The translations under genes and the position numbers were made by a program. Shown in pieces: positions 27,278 through 36,136 of a stretch of 64,000 bases of DNA; positions within the stretch are counted from its first letter, which is position 1; each line of letters opens with the position of its first letter. This DNA comes from Paracoccaceae bacterium (GTDB taxonomy: Bacteria; Pseudomonadota; Alphaproteobacteria; Rhodobacterales; Rhodobacteraceae). The notes under the pieces were generated by a model. The model was given only the letters and a program-made list of their open reading frames with translations. It searched no databases and was not told the DNA's origin. Location of the stretch: the NCBI GenBank assembly GCA_027486345.1, contig JAIXPH010000032.1:124001-188000 (forward strand), read 5' to 3'.

Positions 27278-28726
27278 ATGACCGCCCCAGAAAAGAACGC
27301 CCCAGAAAAAATCCGCTGCGATGCCTGTCCGGTGATGTGCTACATCGCCCCCGGCCAGACCGGGGCCTGCGACCGATACGCCAATGATGCGGGGCGGATT
27401 GTGCGCACCGATCCCGTTCTGATGCTGACCCATGCGCTGGAACAGGGTGGCTGCGTCATCCCTTTCGCTGCCGCCGATTGGCAGGACGGGATGATCCCGC
27501 AAGATGCCATCGTCACCGGCATCGGATCGGGCACCACTTACCCCGATTACAAACCCGCGCCCTTCATCGTCTCGTCGCAGGTCGACGGCGCGGATATGGT
27601 CACCGTGGTGACAGAAGCGATCTTTTCCTACTGCGGCGTCAAGGTGAAGATCGACACCGACCGACACCTTGGCCCCGAAGGCGCGGTGATCCGGGTGGAC
27701 GGCGAACCCGTCGGCCATGTCACCACCGCCGAATACGGGTCACAGATGCTCTCGCTTGGCGGGGTGCACCACCTGACCGGCGGCGGCAAGGCCGAAGGCC
27801 GCGTCACCTGCGCCGCGATGCTGGCGCTGTGCAACCGCGAAGCCGTGACGCTGACAATCGATGGCGGGTCGACCGTTAGGGTGCAGGCAGGCCAGCCGCC
27901 CATCGTGGACGGCACCCCCGAACGGCGCATGCGCGTGGGCTGCGGATCGGCCACCATCGGCATGTTCGCCAGCCAATGGCAGGGGTTGGTGGATGAGGTC
28001 GTGGTGGTCGATGACCATATCACCGGCGTTGTCAGTGAACATCAGGCGGGCAAGGTCATTGGCTGGCCCGCCACCGGCATCCGGATCAAGGGCCACCGCT
28101 CCACCCCCGGGCGCTATTTCCGCGTCTCGGAACCCGGCCTCGGTTGGGGCGGAACGAAACTGACCGACCCGTTGGACATCCTCGGCCCATGGAACCCGGC
28201 CAAGGGCGCGCGGCCCGGATTGCGGCTGCTGATGGTGTCCACGACGGGCGAGGAATACGGCTATTACGTGCTGGATCAGTCTCTAACCCCGCAAAAATGC
28301 CCGTTGCCGCCGGAACTGGAACCCACCGTCCGGCTGATTGACGAAAACTGCGAGCCCTCGCTCTGCACCGTCCTGTTCATGGGCGGCGCGGGGGGAAGTT
28401 TGCGGGCGGGGGTCACGAAAAACCCGGTGCGGCTGACCCGTTCCGTTCAGGGGCGGGAAACGCGGCTGACCTCCGGCGGGGCCGACTGCTATGTCTGGCC
28501 GGGGGGTGGGATCACCTTCATGGTCGATGTGCTTGACCTGCCGCCGGGCAGTTTCGGTTACGTCCCCACACCCGCGCTTGTGGCCCCGTTGGAGTTCACC
28601 CTGCCACGGGACGCCTACCTGCGCTTGGGGGGGCACGGCGAGGCAATCCGCTCCGTCAGCGACATCATGGAAAAGGGCGGCGAATATCCCACCGCGGCAA
28701 AACTGCACCCAAGGGGGCAGGGATGA
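27278..28726 (+). CDS. 6-hydroxynicotinate reductase-like iron-sulfur protein
   Basis: 482 residues, near the ~488 of the Eubacterium barkeri enzyme that reduces 6-hydroxynicotinate to 6-oxo-tetrahydronicotinate with ferredoxin. The N-terminus carries a four-cysteine motif CX2CX3CX9C (Cys14, 17, 21, 31) suited to an Fe-S cluster. Conserved stretches include SGTTYPDYKPAPFIVSSQV and GGGKAEGRVTCAAMLALCNR. The ATG at 27278 follows a GAGGGGG site; longer in-frame readings enter the repeat element. It overlaps the UPF0280 gene by ATGA. The homology call is firm in outline, but the true substrate may be a different N-heterocycle. Confidence 0.82.
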   Translation: MTAPEKNAPEKIRCDACPVMCYIAPGQTGACDRYANDAGRIVRTDPVLMLTHALEQGGCVIPFAAADWQDGMIPQDAIVTGIGSGTTYPDYKPAPFIVSSQVDGADMVTVVTEAIFSYCGVKVKIDTDRHLGPEGAVIRVDGEPVGHVTTAEYGSQMLSLGGVHHLTGGGKAEGRVTCAAMLALCNREAVTLTIDGGSTVRVQAGQPPIVDGTPERRMRVGCGSATIGMFASQWQGLVDEVVVVDDHITGVVSEHQAGKVIGWPATGIRIKGHRSTPGRYFRVSEPGLGWGGTKLTDPLDILGPWNPAKGARPGLRLLMVSTTGEEYGYYVLDQSLTPQKCPLPPELEPTVRLIDENCEPSLCTVLFMGGAGGSLRAGVTKNPVRLTRSVQGRETRLTSGGADCYVWPGGGITFMVDVLDLPPGSFGYVPTPALVAPLEFTLPRDAYLRLGGHGEAIRSVSDIMEKGGEYPTAAKLHPRGQG

Positions 28727-29547
28727 GCGTGCAAGTCACATGGCTTCCGGGGGGACGGTTGCACCTGCATCACGGGCCGATCGACCTGATCCTGCAAGGC
28801 TGGGGTGACGCGCGGGCATTACGGGCGGGATATGAGGCGGCGGTGGACAGATTCGACACTATCCTTGCCGAATTGGTGTCTGAACTGCCCGCGCTGCGGT
28901 CCCCGGATGCCCCTGTCACCGGCCCCACCGCCCGGCTGATGGCCGCAGCGGTGGCCCCCTTCCGCCCCACCTTCATCACGCCCATGGCTGCCGTCGCCGG
29001 GGCGGTCGCCGACACCATCCTGCGGGCATTCATCCGCCCCGGCATCACCCGCGCCTATGCCAACAACGGCGGCGACATCGCGCTGCATCTGGACCCCGGC
29101 GAACACCTGACCTGCGCCGTCGCGGGCGCAGGGGGCAGCGTCACGATCCACGCCGCAGACCGGGTGCGCGGCATCGCGACCTCGGGCTGGCGGGGGCGCA
29201 GTTGGTCAATGGGCATCGCCGATTCAGTGACTATCCTTGCCAAAACGGCGGCCGAGGCCGATGCAGCGGCCACCATCGTGGCCAATGCGGTGGACCTGCC
29301 CGGCCATCCCGGCATCACCCGCCGCCCTGCCCATGAATGCCAAGCCGACAGCGATCTCGGCCCCCGTCTGGTGACCACCCATGTCGCCGCCTTGACGCCA
29401 ACGGAAGCCGCCGCCGCCGTAGACCGCGGCGCAGCCGCCGGTCAGGCGGCTCTCGCGCGCGGCCTTATCGACGGGGCGCTGATTTTCCTGCACCCTGCGG
29501 TGCGCACCCTTGGCACCCTGCGCCTGAAGGAGCCTGAACTTGCCTGA
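28723..29547 (+). CDS. UPF0280 family protein (ApbE-like fold)
   Basis: 274 residues. Features of the UPF0280 group are TPMAAVAGAVADTILRAF, RAYANNGGDIALHL, RGIATSGWRGRSWSMGIADSV and a C-terminal domain typical of ApbE-like proteins. ApbE itself attaches FMN to threonines, but UPF0280 function is not established. In this setting it could mature or supply a cofactor for the neighbouring reductase; that is inference. It overlaps the reductase gene (4 bases) and the next gene (8 bases). Confidence 0.85.
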   Translation: MSVQVTWLPGGRLHLHHGPIDLILQGWGDARALRAGYEAAVDRFDTILAELVSELPALRSPDAPVTGPTARLMAAAVAPFRPTFITPMAAVAGAVADTILRAFIRPGITRAYANNGGDIALHLDPGEHLTCAVAGAGGSVTIHAADRVRGIATSGWRGRSWSMGIADSVTILAKTAAEADAAATIVANAVDLPGHPGITRRPAHECQADSDLGPRLVTTHVAALTPTEAAAAVDRGAAAGQAALARGLIDGALIFLHPAVRTLGTLRLKEPELA

Positions 29548-30121
29548 CTTCCCCCTCCGCCGCATCACCACGCAGATCGAGGAGATCCACCACGAAGGTG
29601 GCCCCCTGGCCATCCCGCCCGCCTTGCGCGGCGCGATCATCGCCGTGGTCGGCAACCCTTTCGCCGGGCGTTACGAGCCGGATTTGCAGCCCGCGATGGA
29701 GGCGTTGAAACCCCTCGCCCTCATGCTGACCGACCGTCTGGTCGCGGCTTTGGGCGGGCGCGACGGGATTGACGCCTATGGCAAGGGCGCCATTGTGGGC
29801 GAAAGCGGCGAGTCCGAACATGGCGCGCTGTGGCATGTCGCGGGCGGGTATGGGATGCGCGACCGTCTGGGCGAATGTCGGGCCATCGTGCCTTCGGCCA
29901 TGAAGGTCGGCGGCATCGGCTCCACGCTGGATGTCCCATTGGGCCACCTGAATGCGGCCTATGTGCGGTCACGTTTTGACGTGATCACCGTGCGGGTCGA
30001 GGATGCACCAAAGGCCAATGAAATGGCGCTGGTCCTGGCCATGGCGCGCGGGGGCCGCGTCCACAGCCGCATGGGCGGGCTGGAGGCCTGGCAAGTGAAG
30101 GGTGAGGACGGGCTGAGATGA
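29540..30121 (+). CDS. DUF1185 'amino acid synthesis' family protein
   Basis: 193 residues of the PF06684 type: TQIEEIHHEGG, GNPFAGRYEPDLQPAMEAL, AYGKGAIVGESGESEHGALW, and RVEDAPKANEMALVLAMARGGR. The Pfam name is historical and no reaction is established. The start is TTG at 29540, supported by AAGGAG 7 bases upstream, and lies 8 bases inside the UPF0280 gene. It is consistently in the same operon line as the reductase here, suggesting action on the ring or ring-opened intermediate. Confidence 0.8.
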   Translation: MPDFPLRRITTQIEEIHHEGGPLAIPPALRGAIIAVVGNPFAGRYEPDLQPAMEALKPLALMLTDRLVAALGGRDGIDAYGKGAIVGESGESEHGALWHVAGGYGMRDRLGECRAIVPSAMKVGGIGSTLDVPLGHLNAAYVRSRFDVITVRVEDAPKANEMALVLAMARGGRVHSRMGGLEAWQVKGEDGLR

Positions 30122-31518
30122 CCGATCCGCACCAACCAAATTCCTTGCAAGGAATTTGCCAAGGATTTTCAAAAATCCTTGGGGCGGTGCCGGTGGTTGC
30201 CCTTCTGCCCTCTGCCGCTTTCGCCTGTGCCCTGCCGCCGTCGATCATCCTGACCCTGCCGACAGGCTGGTATATGGCGGGGGCAGCGTTGACGGTCTTG
30301 CTGACGGCGCTGTTCGGGGCGGCGGCGGATCGGTTGCCGGACCCGCAACCGCGGCTTTTGTGGGACCGGCGCGTCCTGCTGCCGGAAACGCTGACGTCCT
30401 ATGTCGCGTTCCTGTGCTTTCTGGGCCTGCTCGCCGTGGGTTGGCTGGGCGCGCGGGACCCGATGCACAACCTGATGACGCTGGTGTTCTGGACCGGCGT
30501 CTGGATCGCGCTTCCGCTTGGGTCGATGCTCTTGGGCAATCTGTGGCGGCCACTGAACCCGTGGACCGGGCCGGTGCGGATTGCACGGGTCCTGCTGAAC
30601 CGAACCGGCAGCATCGGTCTGTCCCGTCTGGGCCATCTGCCCGCCGTGCTGGGCTATGGCGGCTTTGTCTGGTTCCAAATTGTCTCAATGTCACCGGATG
30701 ATCCCTTTGTGCTGGCCACTGCTGCCGCCGCCTATTGGCTGGTGATCTTCACCCTTGCCGTGCTGGAGGGCGACGCGTGGTTGCAGAAGGGCGAGTTTCT
30801 GACCGTCCTCATGGGCTGGCTGTCGCGCGTCTCGCCGCTGTGGGTCGAGAGTGACGGCACGAGGTCAAGGCACATGCTCGGCTGGCCGGGGGCGCAGGTG
30901 CTGCGGTTGCCGCCGTTGACCCGCAGCGAAATCGCGCTGGTCACGATGGCGCTGGCGGCGCTGACCTTTGACGGGCTGGCGGAGACGTTCTGGTGGCAGG
31001 CCATCATCGGGGAAAACCCGCTGGAGCCGACTGGGCGATCCGGCGTGATGTGGGACAACTCGCTTGGGCTGATGCTGGCTTGGGCGCTGACGGCGGGCAC
31101 GATCCTTGGCGCGATCCGTCTGGGGCAATGGTTCGGCGGGCGCTTTGCCACCGGGCCGATCATGCTGTCCTTTCTGGCCATCGCCGCCGGATACCATGCC
31201 GCGCATAATCTGGTGACCCTGCTGACCGCCGGGCAATACACCCTTGCCGCGCTGAATGATCCGCTGTTCCGGGGGGACAGTGTCCTTGGCCTGTCGGAGT
31301 TCTTCGTCTCCTTCGGCTTCCTGACCGATGCCGGGACCATGCCGCTGATCTATGCCGCGCAATTCGCCGCCATCCTGCTGGCGCATCTGTTGGCGGTGTA
31401 CCTGAGCCTGAAACTGGCCGGACAGGCCCCCGCGCGGGCGCATCTGCCGTTGACCTTACTGATGGTGGGTTACACAACCCTGGGGTTGTGGCTACTCTCC
31501 ACCGCGCGAAGTGCCTGA
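30118..31518 (+). CDS. Polytopic membrane protein of unknown function
   Basis: 466 residues from ATG 30118 (ATGA overlap with the previous gene), with about 11-12 hydrophobic segments. A signal-like stretch ends ALLPSAAFA, followed by PTGWYMAGAALTVLLTALFG. It resembles membrane proteins that databases label 'fenitrothion hydrolase', a name I would not take as function here. The first 23 codons overlap a double palindrome (30138-30182); a GTG at 30187 would start directly on MPVVALLPSAAFA, giving 443 residues and leaving the palindromes untranslated. Its place before an ABC importer suggests transport or membrane electron transfer, unproven. Confidence 0.7.
   Translation: MTDPHQPNSLQGICQGFSKILGAVPVVALLPSAAFACALPPSIILTLPTGWYMAGAALTVLLTALFGAAADRLPDPQPRLLWDRRVLLPETLTSYVAFLCFLGLLAVGWLGARDPMHNLMTLVFWTGVWIALPLGSMLLGNLWRPLNPWTGPVRIARVLLNRTGSIGLSRLGHLPAVLGYGGFVWFQIVSMSPDDPFVLATAAAAYWLVIFTLAVLEGDAWLQKGEFLTVLMGWLSRVSPLWVESDGTRSRHMLGWPGAQVLRLPPLTRSEIALVTMALAALTFDGLAETFWWQAIIGENPLEPTGRSGVMWDNSLGLMLAWALTAGTILGAIRLGQWFGGRFATGPIMLSFLAIAAGYHAAHNLVTLLTAGQYTLAALNDPLFRGDSVLGLSEFFVSFGFLTDAGTMPLIYAAQFAAILLAHLLAVYLSLKLAGQAPARAHLPLTLLMVGYTTLGLWLLSTARSA
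30138..30182. repeat. Two adjacent perfect palindromes at the DUF1185/membrane-protein junction
   Basis: AAATTCCTTG/CAAGGAATTT (30138-30157, no loop) is followed one base later by CCAAGGATTTT-CA-AAAATCCTTGG (30159-30182). The arms of the two are near-complementary to each other, so alternative pairings are possible in the mRNA. There is no T-tract. The AT-rich composition stands out from flanking coding DNA. Confidence 0.8.
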
Positions 31519-31606
31519 AATGACTTAAACTTTCGCTCGCATACCAACAAGTTTCAACCAAGGGGCCGCAAGAAAGACGGACCCGATCACCAGCGGAGAG
31601 AAGACC

Positions 31607-32881
31607 ATGAAGAAAGACCTGCTCGTCCCGAGCCGTCGCTCGGTCCTCAAGGGAATGGGGGCCGGCATCGTGGCCTCGGCCTTCCCCGGCTATACCTGGG
31701 CGCAGTCCTCGGCCCCGATCAAGTTGGGGTTCCAGTTGCACCGCACGGGGATCGGGGCCGCCTATGGCCGCTGGTATGAACGCACCGCGCAGGCGGCGCT
31801 GAAGGGGGTGAATGACGCCGGTGGCATCGGTGGCCGTCCGGTGGAGATTCTGTTCGAGGATGACGCGACCGACCCCAAGCGCGGCGCAGAGGTTGTGGAA
31901 AAGCTGGCCAATGACGGCTGCGATCTGATCTTCGGGCCGCTCTTCTCGCATGTCGTGATCGGCTCTGCCCCGCGTGCGGGGGAGTTGAAGATCCCCTATC
32001 TGGTCTGCTCCGAAGGCTATCACGTGGCCTCGGGCATGCTGAACCGCTGGACGCTGCAACCCGGCATCACCGATGTGCGGTCACAAGTATCGTCGATGGC
32101 CCCGTGGGTGGCGGCGAATTTGGGGAAAAAGGTCACGATGGTCTATCCCGACTACGCCTTTGGCTACGACCACCGCGATTTCTTTACCGAGGCGATCAAG
32201 GCCCAAGGCGGCGAGGTCATCGCCCAGATCGCCATCCCGCCGACGGAAACCACCTTCACCCGCTACCTGCCGCAAATCCCGGCGGAGACCGAGGTTCTGT
32301 ATCACGTCATGGTCGGCCCCGCCGTGCTGACCTTTGTCAAAGAGTTGGGCGATTTCTACGGCTCTGGCGCGCGGCCGCAAATCTTTGGCTTCATCGACTC
32401 GCTGGAGGCCGTCGATACCGCCTCGCCGGGGTTGGAATTCCTTGAGGGGACGTATTTCTGGGAGGCGATGAACCGCGTCAAACAGGACGGCCAATCGGAC
32501 CATGAGGCCGCCTATCGCGCCGCCGTGGGGGTGGATGACAATGGCGCGTCGGTGACCGATGCGGCGGATGTGTCCACCTACAGCCACATGTTCAGCGTCT
32601 GGGAAACCCTGCACACGATCAAGGCCGGGATGGAGGCGGCGGGCTATCAATCCACCGCCGACCGCCAGAAGTTCGTCGAGGCGTTGGAGGCGATGACGAC
32701 CATGCCCGAAGGCCCCGGCAATCCGCAGGGCGACAAACTGTTCAACGGCAAGACCCATCAGGTCTTCGGCCATCAGAACATCAGCCAGGTCACCGGGGGC
32801 AAGTTGATGCGCGTGCACCGCACCAGCATCGAGGATGGCCAATACGCCGACGCCGTGGATTACACCACGATGTCCTTCTGA
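31607..32881 (+). CDS. Branched-chain-type ABC transporter substrate-binding protein, Tat-exported
   Basis: 424 residues, type I periplasmic binding fold (LivJ/Peripla_BP_6). A twin-arginine signal SRRSVLKGMGAGIVASAF begins at residue 9 and ends near YTWAQ. The mature part shows IKLGFQLHRTGIGAAYGRW, ALKGVNDAGGIGGRPVEILFEDDATDPKRG and VVEKLANDGCDLIFGPLFS. It probably captures the cluster's substrate, an amino- or carboxylate-bearing small molecule. GGAGAGAAG precedes the ATG. An 88-bp gap upstream, without a recognisable promoter, separates it from the membrane-protein gene. Confidence 0.9.
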   Translation: MKKDLLVPSRRSVLKGMGAGIVASAFPGYTWAQSSAPIKLGFQLHRTGIGAAYGRWYERTAQAALKGVNDAGGIGGRPVEILFEDDATDPKRGAEVVEKLANDGCDLIFGPLFSHVVIGSAPRAGELKIPYLVCSEGYHVASGMLNRWTLQPGITDVRSQVSSMAPWVAANLGKKVTMVYPDYAFGYDHRDFFTEAIKAQGGEVIAQIAIPPTETTFTRYLPQIPAETEVLYHVMVGPAVLTFVKELGDFYGSGARPQIFGFIDSLEAVDTASPGLEFLEGTYFWEAMNRVKQDGQSDHEAAYRAAVGVDDNGASVTDAADVSTYSHMFSVWETLHTIKAGMEAAGYQSTADRQKFVEALEAMTTMPEGPGNPQGDKLFNGKTHQVFGHQNISQVTGGKLMRVHRTSIEDGQYADAVDYTTMSF

Positions 32882-32889
32882 TCCCAACC

Positions 32890-32916
32890 GGGCGGGGGGC
32901 AACCCCCGCCCCTTTT
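32890..32916 (+). terminator. Intercistronic hairpin between binding-protein and permease genes
   Basis: A perfect 9-bp GC stem GGGCGGGGG (32890-32898), loop GCAA, CCCCCGCCC (32903-32911), then CTTTTG. It sits between the binding-protein stop and the permease start. Its likely role is partial termination or 3' protection so that the binding protein is made in excess, as in other ABC operons. Confidence 0.65.
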
Positions 32917-32930
32917 GCGGGGATGCCGCC

Positions 32931-33809
32931 TTGAGTTTCGGACCCTTCCTTTTGCTGGCGGTGATGGAAAGCCTTGTCACCGCCGCCACACTCGCCTTGA
33001 CCGCTGTGGGGCTGTCCCTGGTGTTCGGCACCATGCGGGTGGTCAACGTCGCGCATGGCGAGTTTTTCATGCTGGGCGCAGTTCTGGCGTGGTTTGTGAC
33101 CGTTTCGGTCGGCGGGCCGGAATGGGTGGGCTTTGTCGCGGCTCTCGCACTTGCACCCTTGGGTGTGGCCGCGGTGGCCACTCTGGCGGATCGCGTGGTG
33201 CTGAAGCGCCTGAACTATGAGCCCGAGGCAACCATCGTCGCCACCATCGGCCTCTTGTACATCCTGCAACAGGCGGCACTGACCTTTTACGGACCCGAGG
33301 CGCGGCCGGTGGAGCCGCCCTTCAACTTTCGCATCCAATTCCCGTGGTTCGGCTATTCCGGCTACAAGCTGTTCGTGATCTTTGCCGCCGTGGCCGTTTT
33401 GCTGGCGGTCTGGTGGGGCCTGACGCGCAGCAAGGCAGGGCTGATTATGCGCGCCACGCAGGTGGACCGCGACACCGCCCGCGCCTTTGGGATCAATGTC
33501 GATAGGGTCTATGCAGGCGTTTTCGCCCTTGGCGCAGCCTTGGCGGCAATAGCGGCGGTGCTGATCGTGCCGATCCAGCAGGCGCATTACCTGATGGGGG
33601 GGGAGCCTTTGCTTCTGGCCTTCATCACCGTGATCGTGGGCGGCTTGGGCAGTTTACGCGGCACGGTGATCGCGGCCTTGGTCATCGGGCTGTCGGACGG
33701 GTTGATCGCCTTCTTCTACTCGCCGACACTGGCGAAGATTCTGGCGACGTTGCTGGTCGCCTTGGTGCTGGTGTTCCGCCCGCAGGGGCTGTTCGGGGCG
33801 AAGGCATGA
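32931..33809 (+). CDS. ABC transporter permease, LivH-like
   Basis: 292 residues from a TTG at 32931 (MSFGPFLLLAVMESL); an ATG at 32964 would shorten it by 11 residues. Eight or so membrane segments carry LivH motifs: GLSLVFGTMRVVNVAHGEFFMLGA, TIGLLYILQQAALTFYGPE, AFGINVDRVYAGVFALGAALAAIAAVL and VGGLGSLRGTVIAALVIGLSDGL. It overlaps the LivM-like gene by 4 bases. Confidence 0.9.
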   Translation: MSFGPFLLLAVMESLVTAATLALTAVGLSLVFGTMRVVNVAHGEFFMLGAVLAWFVTVSVGGPEWVGFVAALALAPLGVAAVATLADRVVLKRLNYEPEATIVATIGLLYILQQAALTFYGPEARPVEPPFNFRIQFPWFGYSGYKLFVIFAAVAVLLAVWWGLTRSKAGLIMRATQVDRDTARAFGINVDRVYAGVFALGAALAAIAAVLIVPIQQAHYLMGGEPLLLAFITVIVGGLGSLRGTVIAALVIGLSDGLIAFFYSPTLAKILATLLVALVLVFRPQGLFGAKA

Positions 33810-34747
33810 AGGCTAAAGACACGAAAATCTGGATCGCGCATCTGGCCGTGTTGGCGGCTTTGGGCGTCCTGCTGGCCGTGCTGCCCGCCTATCACGCCAC
33901 CAACCTCGCCCGTATCCTGACGCTGGCGGTGTTCGCGACGGGCTATAACCTTGCCTTCGGCTACACCGGGCTGTTGTCGCTGGGCCATGCGCTGTTCTTT
34001 GCCGCTGGTGTCTATGGTGCGGCTTTGCCGGTCACCTATTGGGGTCTGTCGCCCCTGCCCGCCATCGCTTTGGGCTGTCTGGCGGGGGGCGGGTTGGCCA
34101 CGCTGGTCGGCCTATTGGCGCTGCGAACCGCGGGGGTCAGTTTCATGATCGTCACGCTGATGTTCGCGCAGGCGGGGTATCTGACCCTACTCTATTTCGG
34201 CCAAATCACGGGTGGGGATGAGGGGCTGGTGATGCCCGACGCCACCGCCCTGATCCCCGGCCTTTCCCCCGATACCGCCCGCGCGGTGATCGCTTTCACG
34301 TTGTTCGCTATCGCCTTGCTGGTCAGCCTGATCGTGATCCGCAGCCGCCTTGGCCGCGTCATGGTGGCGATGCGCGAAAACGAGGAGCGCAGCCGGATGC
34401 TCGGCTACAACCCCTTCACCGTGAAGTTGTCGGCGCTGGTGCTGTCCGGCCTCTTCGCAGGCGCGGCGGGGGCGGGCTATGCCCTGTTGTTCGGCTATGC
34501 CGGGGCGAGTTTTGCGACCATCCAATATTCCATCCTGCCGATGCTCTATGTGCTGATGGGGGGCGCGGGGACCACGCTTGGCCCGCTGCTGGGCACGGCG
34601 GCGATGTTCTATCTGGTCGATGGCGCGGCGCGGATCACCACGGCGACGCTGCTGGTCGTGGGGGTGGCGCTGGTGCTGCTGATCCTGTTTGCCCCCAAGG
34701 GCATTCTTGGCACCCTCAGGGAAAGGGGCGCGCGATGGATTCCGTGA
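33806..34747 (+). CDS. ABC transporter permease, LivM-like
   Basis: 313 residues with 8-10 membrane segments and LivM motifs FATGYNLAFGYTGLLSLGHALFF, GVSFMIVTLMFAQ, VIRSRLGRVMVAMRENEERSRMLGYN and LMGGAGTTLGPLLGTAA. It would pair with the LivH-like subunit as a heterodimeric channel. It overlaps both neighbours. Confidence 0.92.
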   Translation: MKAKDTKIWIAHLAVLAALGVLLAVLPAYHATNLARILTLAVFATGYNLAFGYTGLLSLGHALFFAAGVYGAALPVTYWGLSPLPAIALGCLAGGGLATLVGLLALRTAGVSFMIVTLMFAQAGYLTLLYFGQITGGDEGLVMPDATALIPGLSPDTARAVIAFTLFAIALLVSLIVIRSRLGRVMVAMRENEERSRMLGYNPFTVKLSALVLSGLFAGAAGAGYALLFGYAGASFATIQYSILPMLYVLMGGAGTTLGPLLGTAAMFYLVDGAARITTATLLVVGVALVLLILFAPKGILGTLRERGARWIP

Positions 34748-35454
34748 TCTTGCAGGCACGCGGCCTGACCCGGCATTTCGGCGGCTTGCGCGCGGTGGAT
34801 GGGGTGGATTTTGACCTGAAGGCAGGGGAAATCCACGCCCTGATCGGCCCCAATGGTGCGGGCAAGACCACCTTTGTCAGCCTGCTGTCGGGGCGCATTC
34901 CCGTGCAATCGGGCAGCATCGCGCTGGGGGGAGAGGACATCACCGCCCTGCCCGCCCATGCCCGCGTGCGCAAGGGGATCGCCTATACCTTCCAGATCAC
35001 CTCGGTCTACCCGCGCCTGTCGGTCTATGACAACGTGGCCTTGGCCGTCCCGCCAGAGGCCGGCGAACTGCGCCCTGCCGTTATGGCCGCCCTGTCCCGT
35101 GTGGGTCTGGCGGATCGGGCGGAGCAGATCGCGGGGACGCTGTCCTACGGCCACCAACGGCTGTTGGAGCTTGGCATGGGCCTCGCCCTACGCCCGCGTG
35201 TGCTGATCCTGGATGAGCCGACGCAAGGGCTGGCCTCGGGAGAGGTGGCAGGCTTTGCCGCCTTGGTGCGGTCCTTGGTGCCGGAAACCACGGTGCTGCT
35301 GATCGAGCATAACATGGAACTTGTGATGGACCTCGCCCAGCGCATCACGGTCTTGAACTTCGGTCAGGTGCTGGCCACCGGGACGCCGGCGGAAATCCGC
35401 GCCAATCGGGCGGTGCAGGCCGCCTATCTGGGGGACGATGATGCTGCGGCTTGA
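34735..35454 (+). CDS. ABC transporter ATPase, LivG-like
   Basis: 239 residues: Walker A GPNGAGKTT (residues 38-46), a signature LSYGHQRLLELGMGLALRP and Walker B VLILDEPTQGLA. LSYGHQ in place of LSGGQ is a familiar LivG-type variant. It overlaps the upstream permease by 13 bases and the LivF gene by 17. Confidence 0.93.
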   Translation: MDSVILQARGLTRHFGGLRAVDGVDFDLKAGEIHALIGPNGAGKTTFVSLLSGRIPVQSGSIALGGEDITALPAHARVRKGIAYTFQITSVYPRLSVYDNVALAVPPEAGELRPAVMAALSRVGLADRAEQIAGTLSYGHQRLLELGMGLALRPRVLILDEPTQGLASGEVAGFAALVRSLVPETTVLLIEHNMELVMDLAQRITVLNFGQVLATGTPAEIRANRAVQAAYLGDDDAAA

Positions 35455-36136
35455 CGGGGTGGCGGCGGGCTATGGCGCGGTGCGGGTGTTGGAGGGCGTG
35501 TCGCTGACCGCAGAACCGGGCCAGATCACCTGCATCATGGGCCGTAACGGGGCAGGGAAATCGACCCTGATCAAGGCGATCATGGGGCTGGTTCCGCCCT
35601 CGGGTGGCACGATCACGCTGGACGGCGTGGCACTGCACAGCCTGCCTGCGCATCTGATCCCGCGGCATGGGGTGGCCTATGTCCCGCAGGGGCGGCGGCT
35701 CTTCGGGCCACTGACGGTGGCGGAAAACCTGTCGATCGGGCTGATGACGCGCGGGTTTGGCGATGAAACGCGCGAACGGGTGCTGACCCTGTTTCCCCGC
35801 CTGCGGGAACGTCTGGATCAGGTGTCACAGACCCTGTCGGGGGGCGAGCAACAGATGCTGGCCATCGGGCGGGCGCTCTGTCTGGAGCCCAAGGTGATCC
35901 TTCTGGACGAACCGACCGAAGGCTTGCAGCCCTCGATGATCGCGCTGATCCGGGATGTGGTGGTGAAACTGCGCGCCCAAGGGGTGGCCGTGGTTTTGGT
36001 CGAACAGCGCCCGGATGCCGTGCTGCGGATGGCCGACCGCGTCGCCTTCATGGCGCAAGGGCGGGTGGCTGAAGTTGTTGCGGTGGCAGAATTGACGCGG
36101 GAATCGTCTCTATTCCAGCACTATGTGGGGGTCTGA
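35438..36136 (+). CDS. ABC transporter ATPase, LivF-like
   Basis: 232 residues: Walker A GRNGAGKST, signature LSGGEQQMLAIGRAL, Walker B VILLDEPTEGLQPSMI. It pairs with the LivG-like ATPase and completes a five-component importer. Its stop codon is immediately followed by the HyuA-like ATG, showing that import and catabolism are expressed together. Confidence 0.93.
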   Translation: MMLRLDGVAAGYGAVRVLEGVSLTAEPGQITCIMGRNGAGKSTLIKAIMGLVPPSGGTITLDGVALHSLPAHLIPRHGVAYVPQGRRLFGPLTVAENLSIGLMTRGFGDETRERVLTLFPRLRERLDQVSQTLSGGEQQMLAIGRALCLEPKVILLDEPTEGLQPSMIALIRDVVVKLRAQGVAVVLVEQRPDAVLRMADRVAFMAQGRVAEVVAVAELTRESSLFQHYVGV

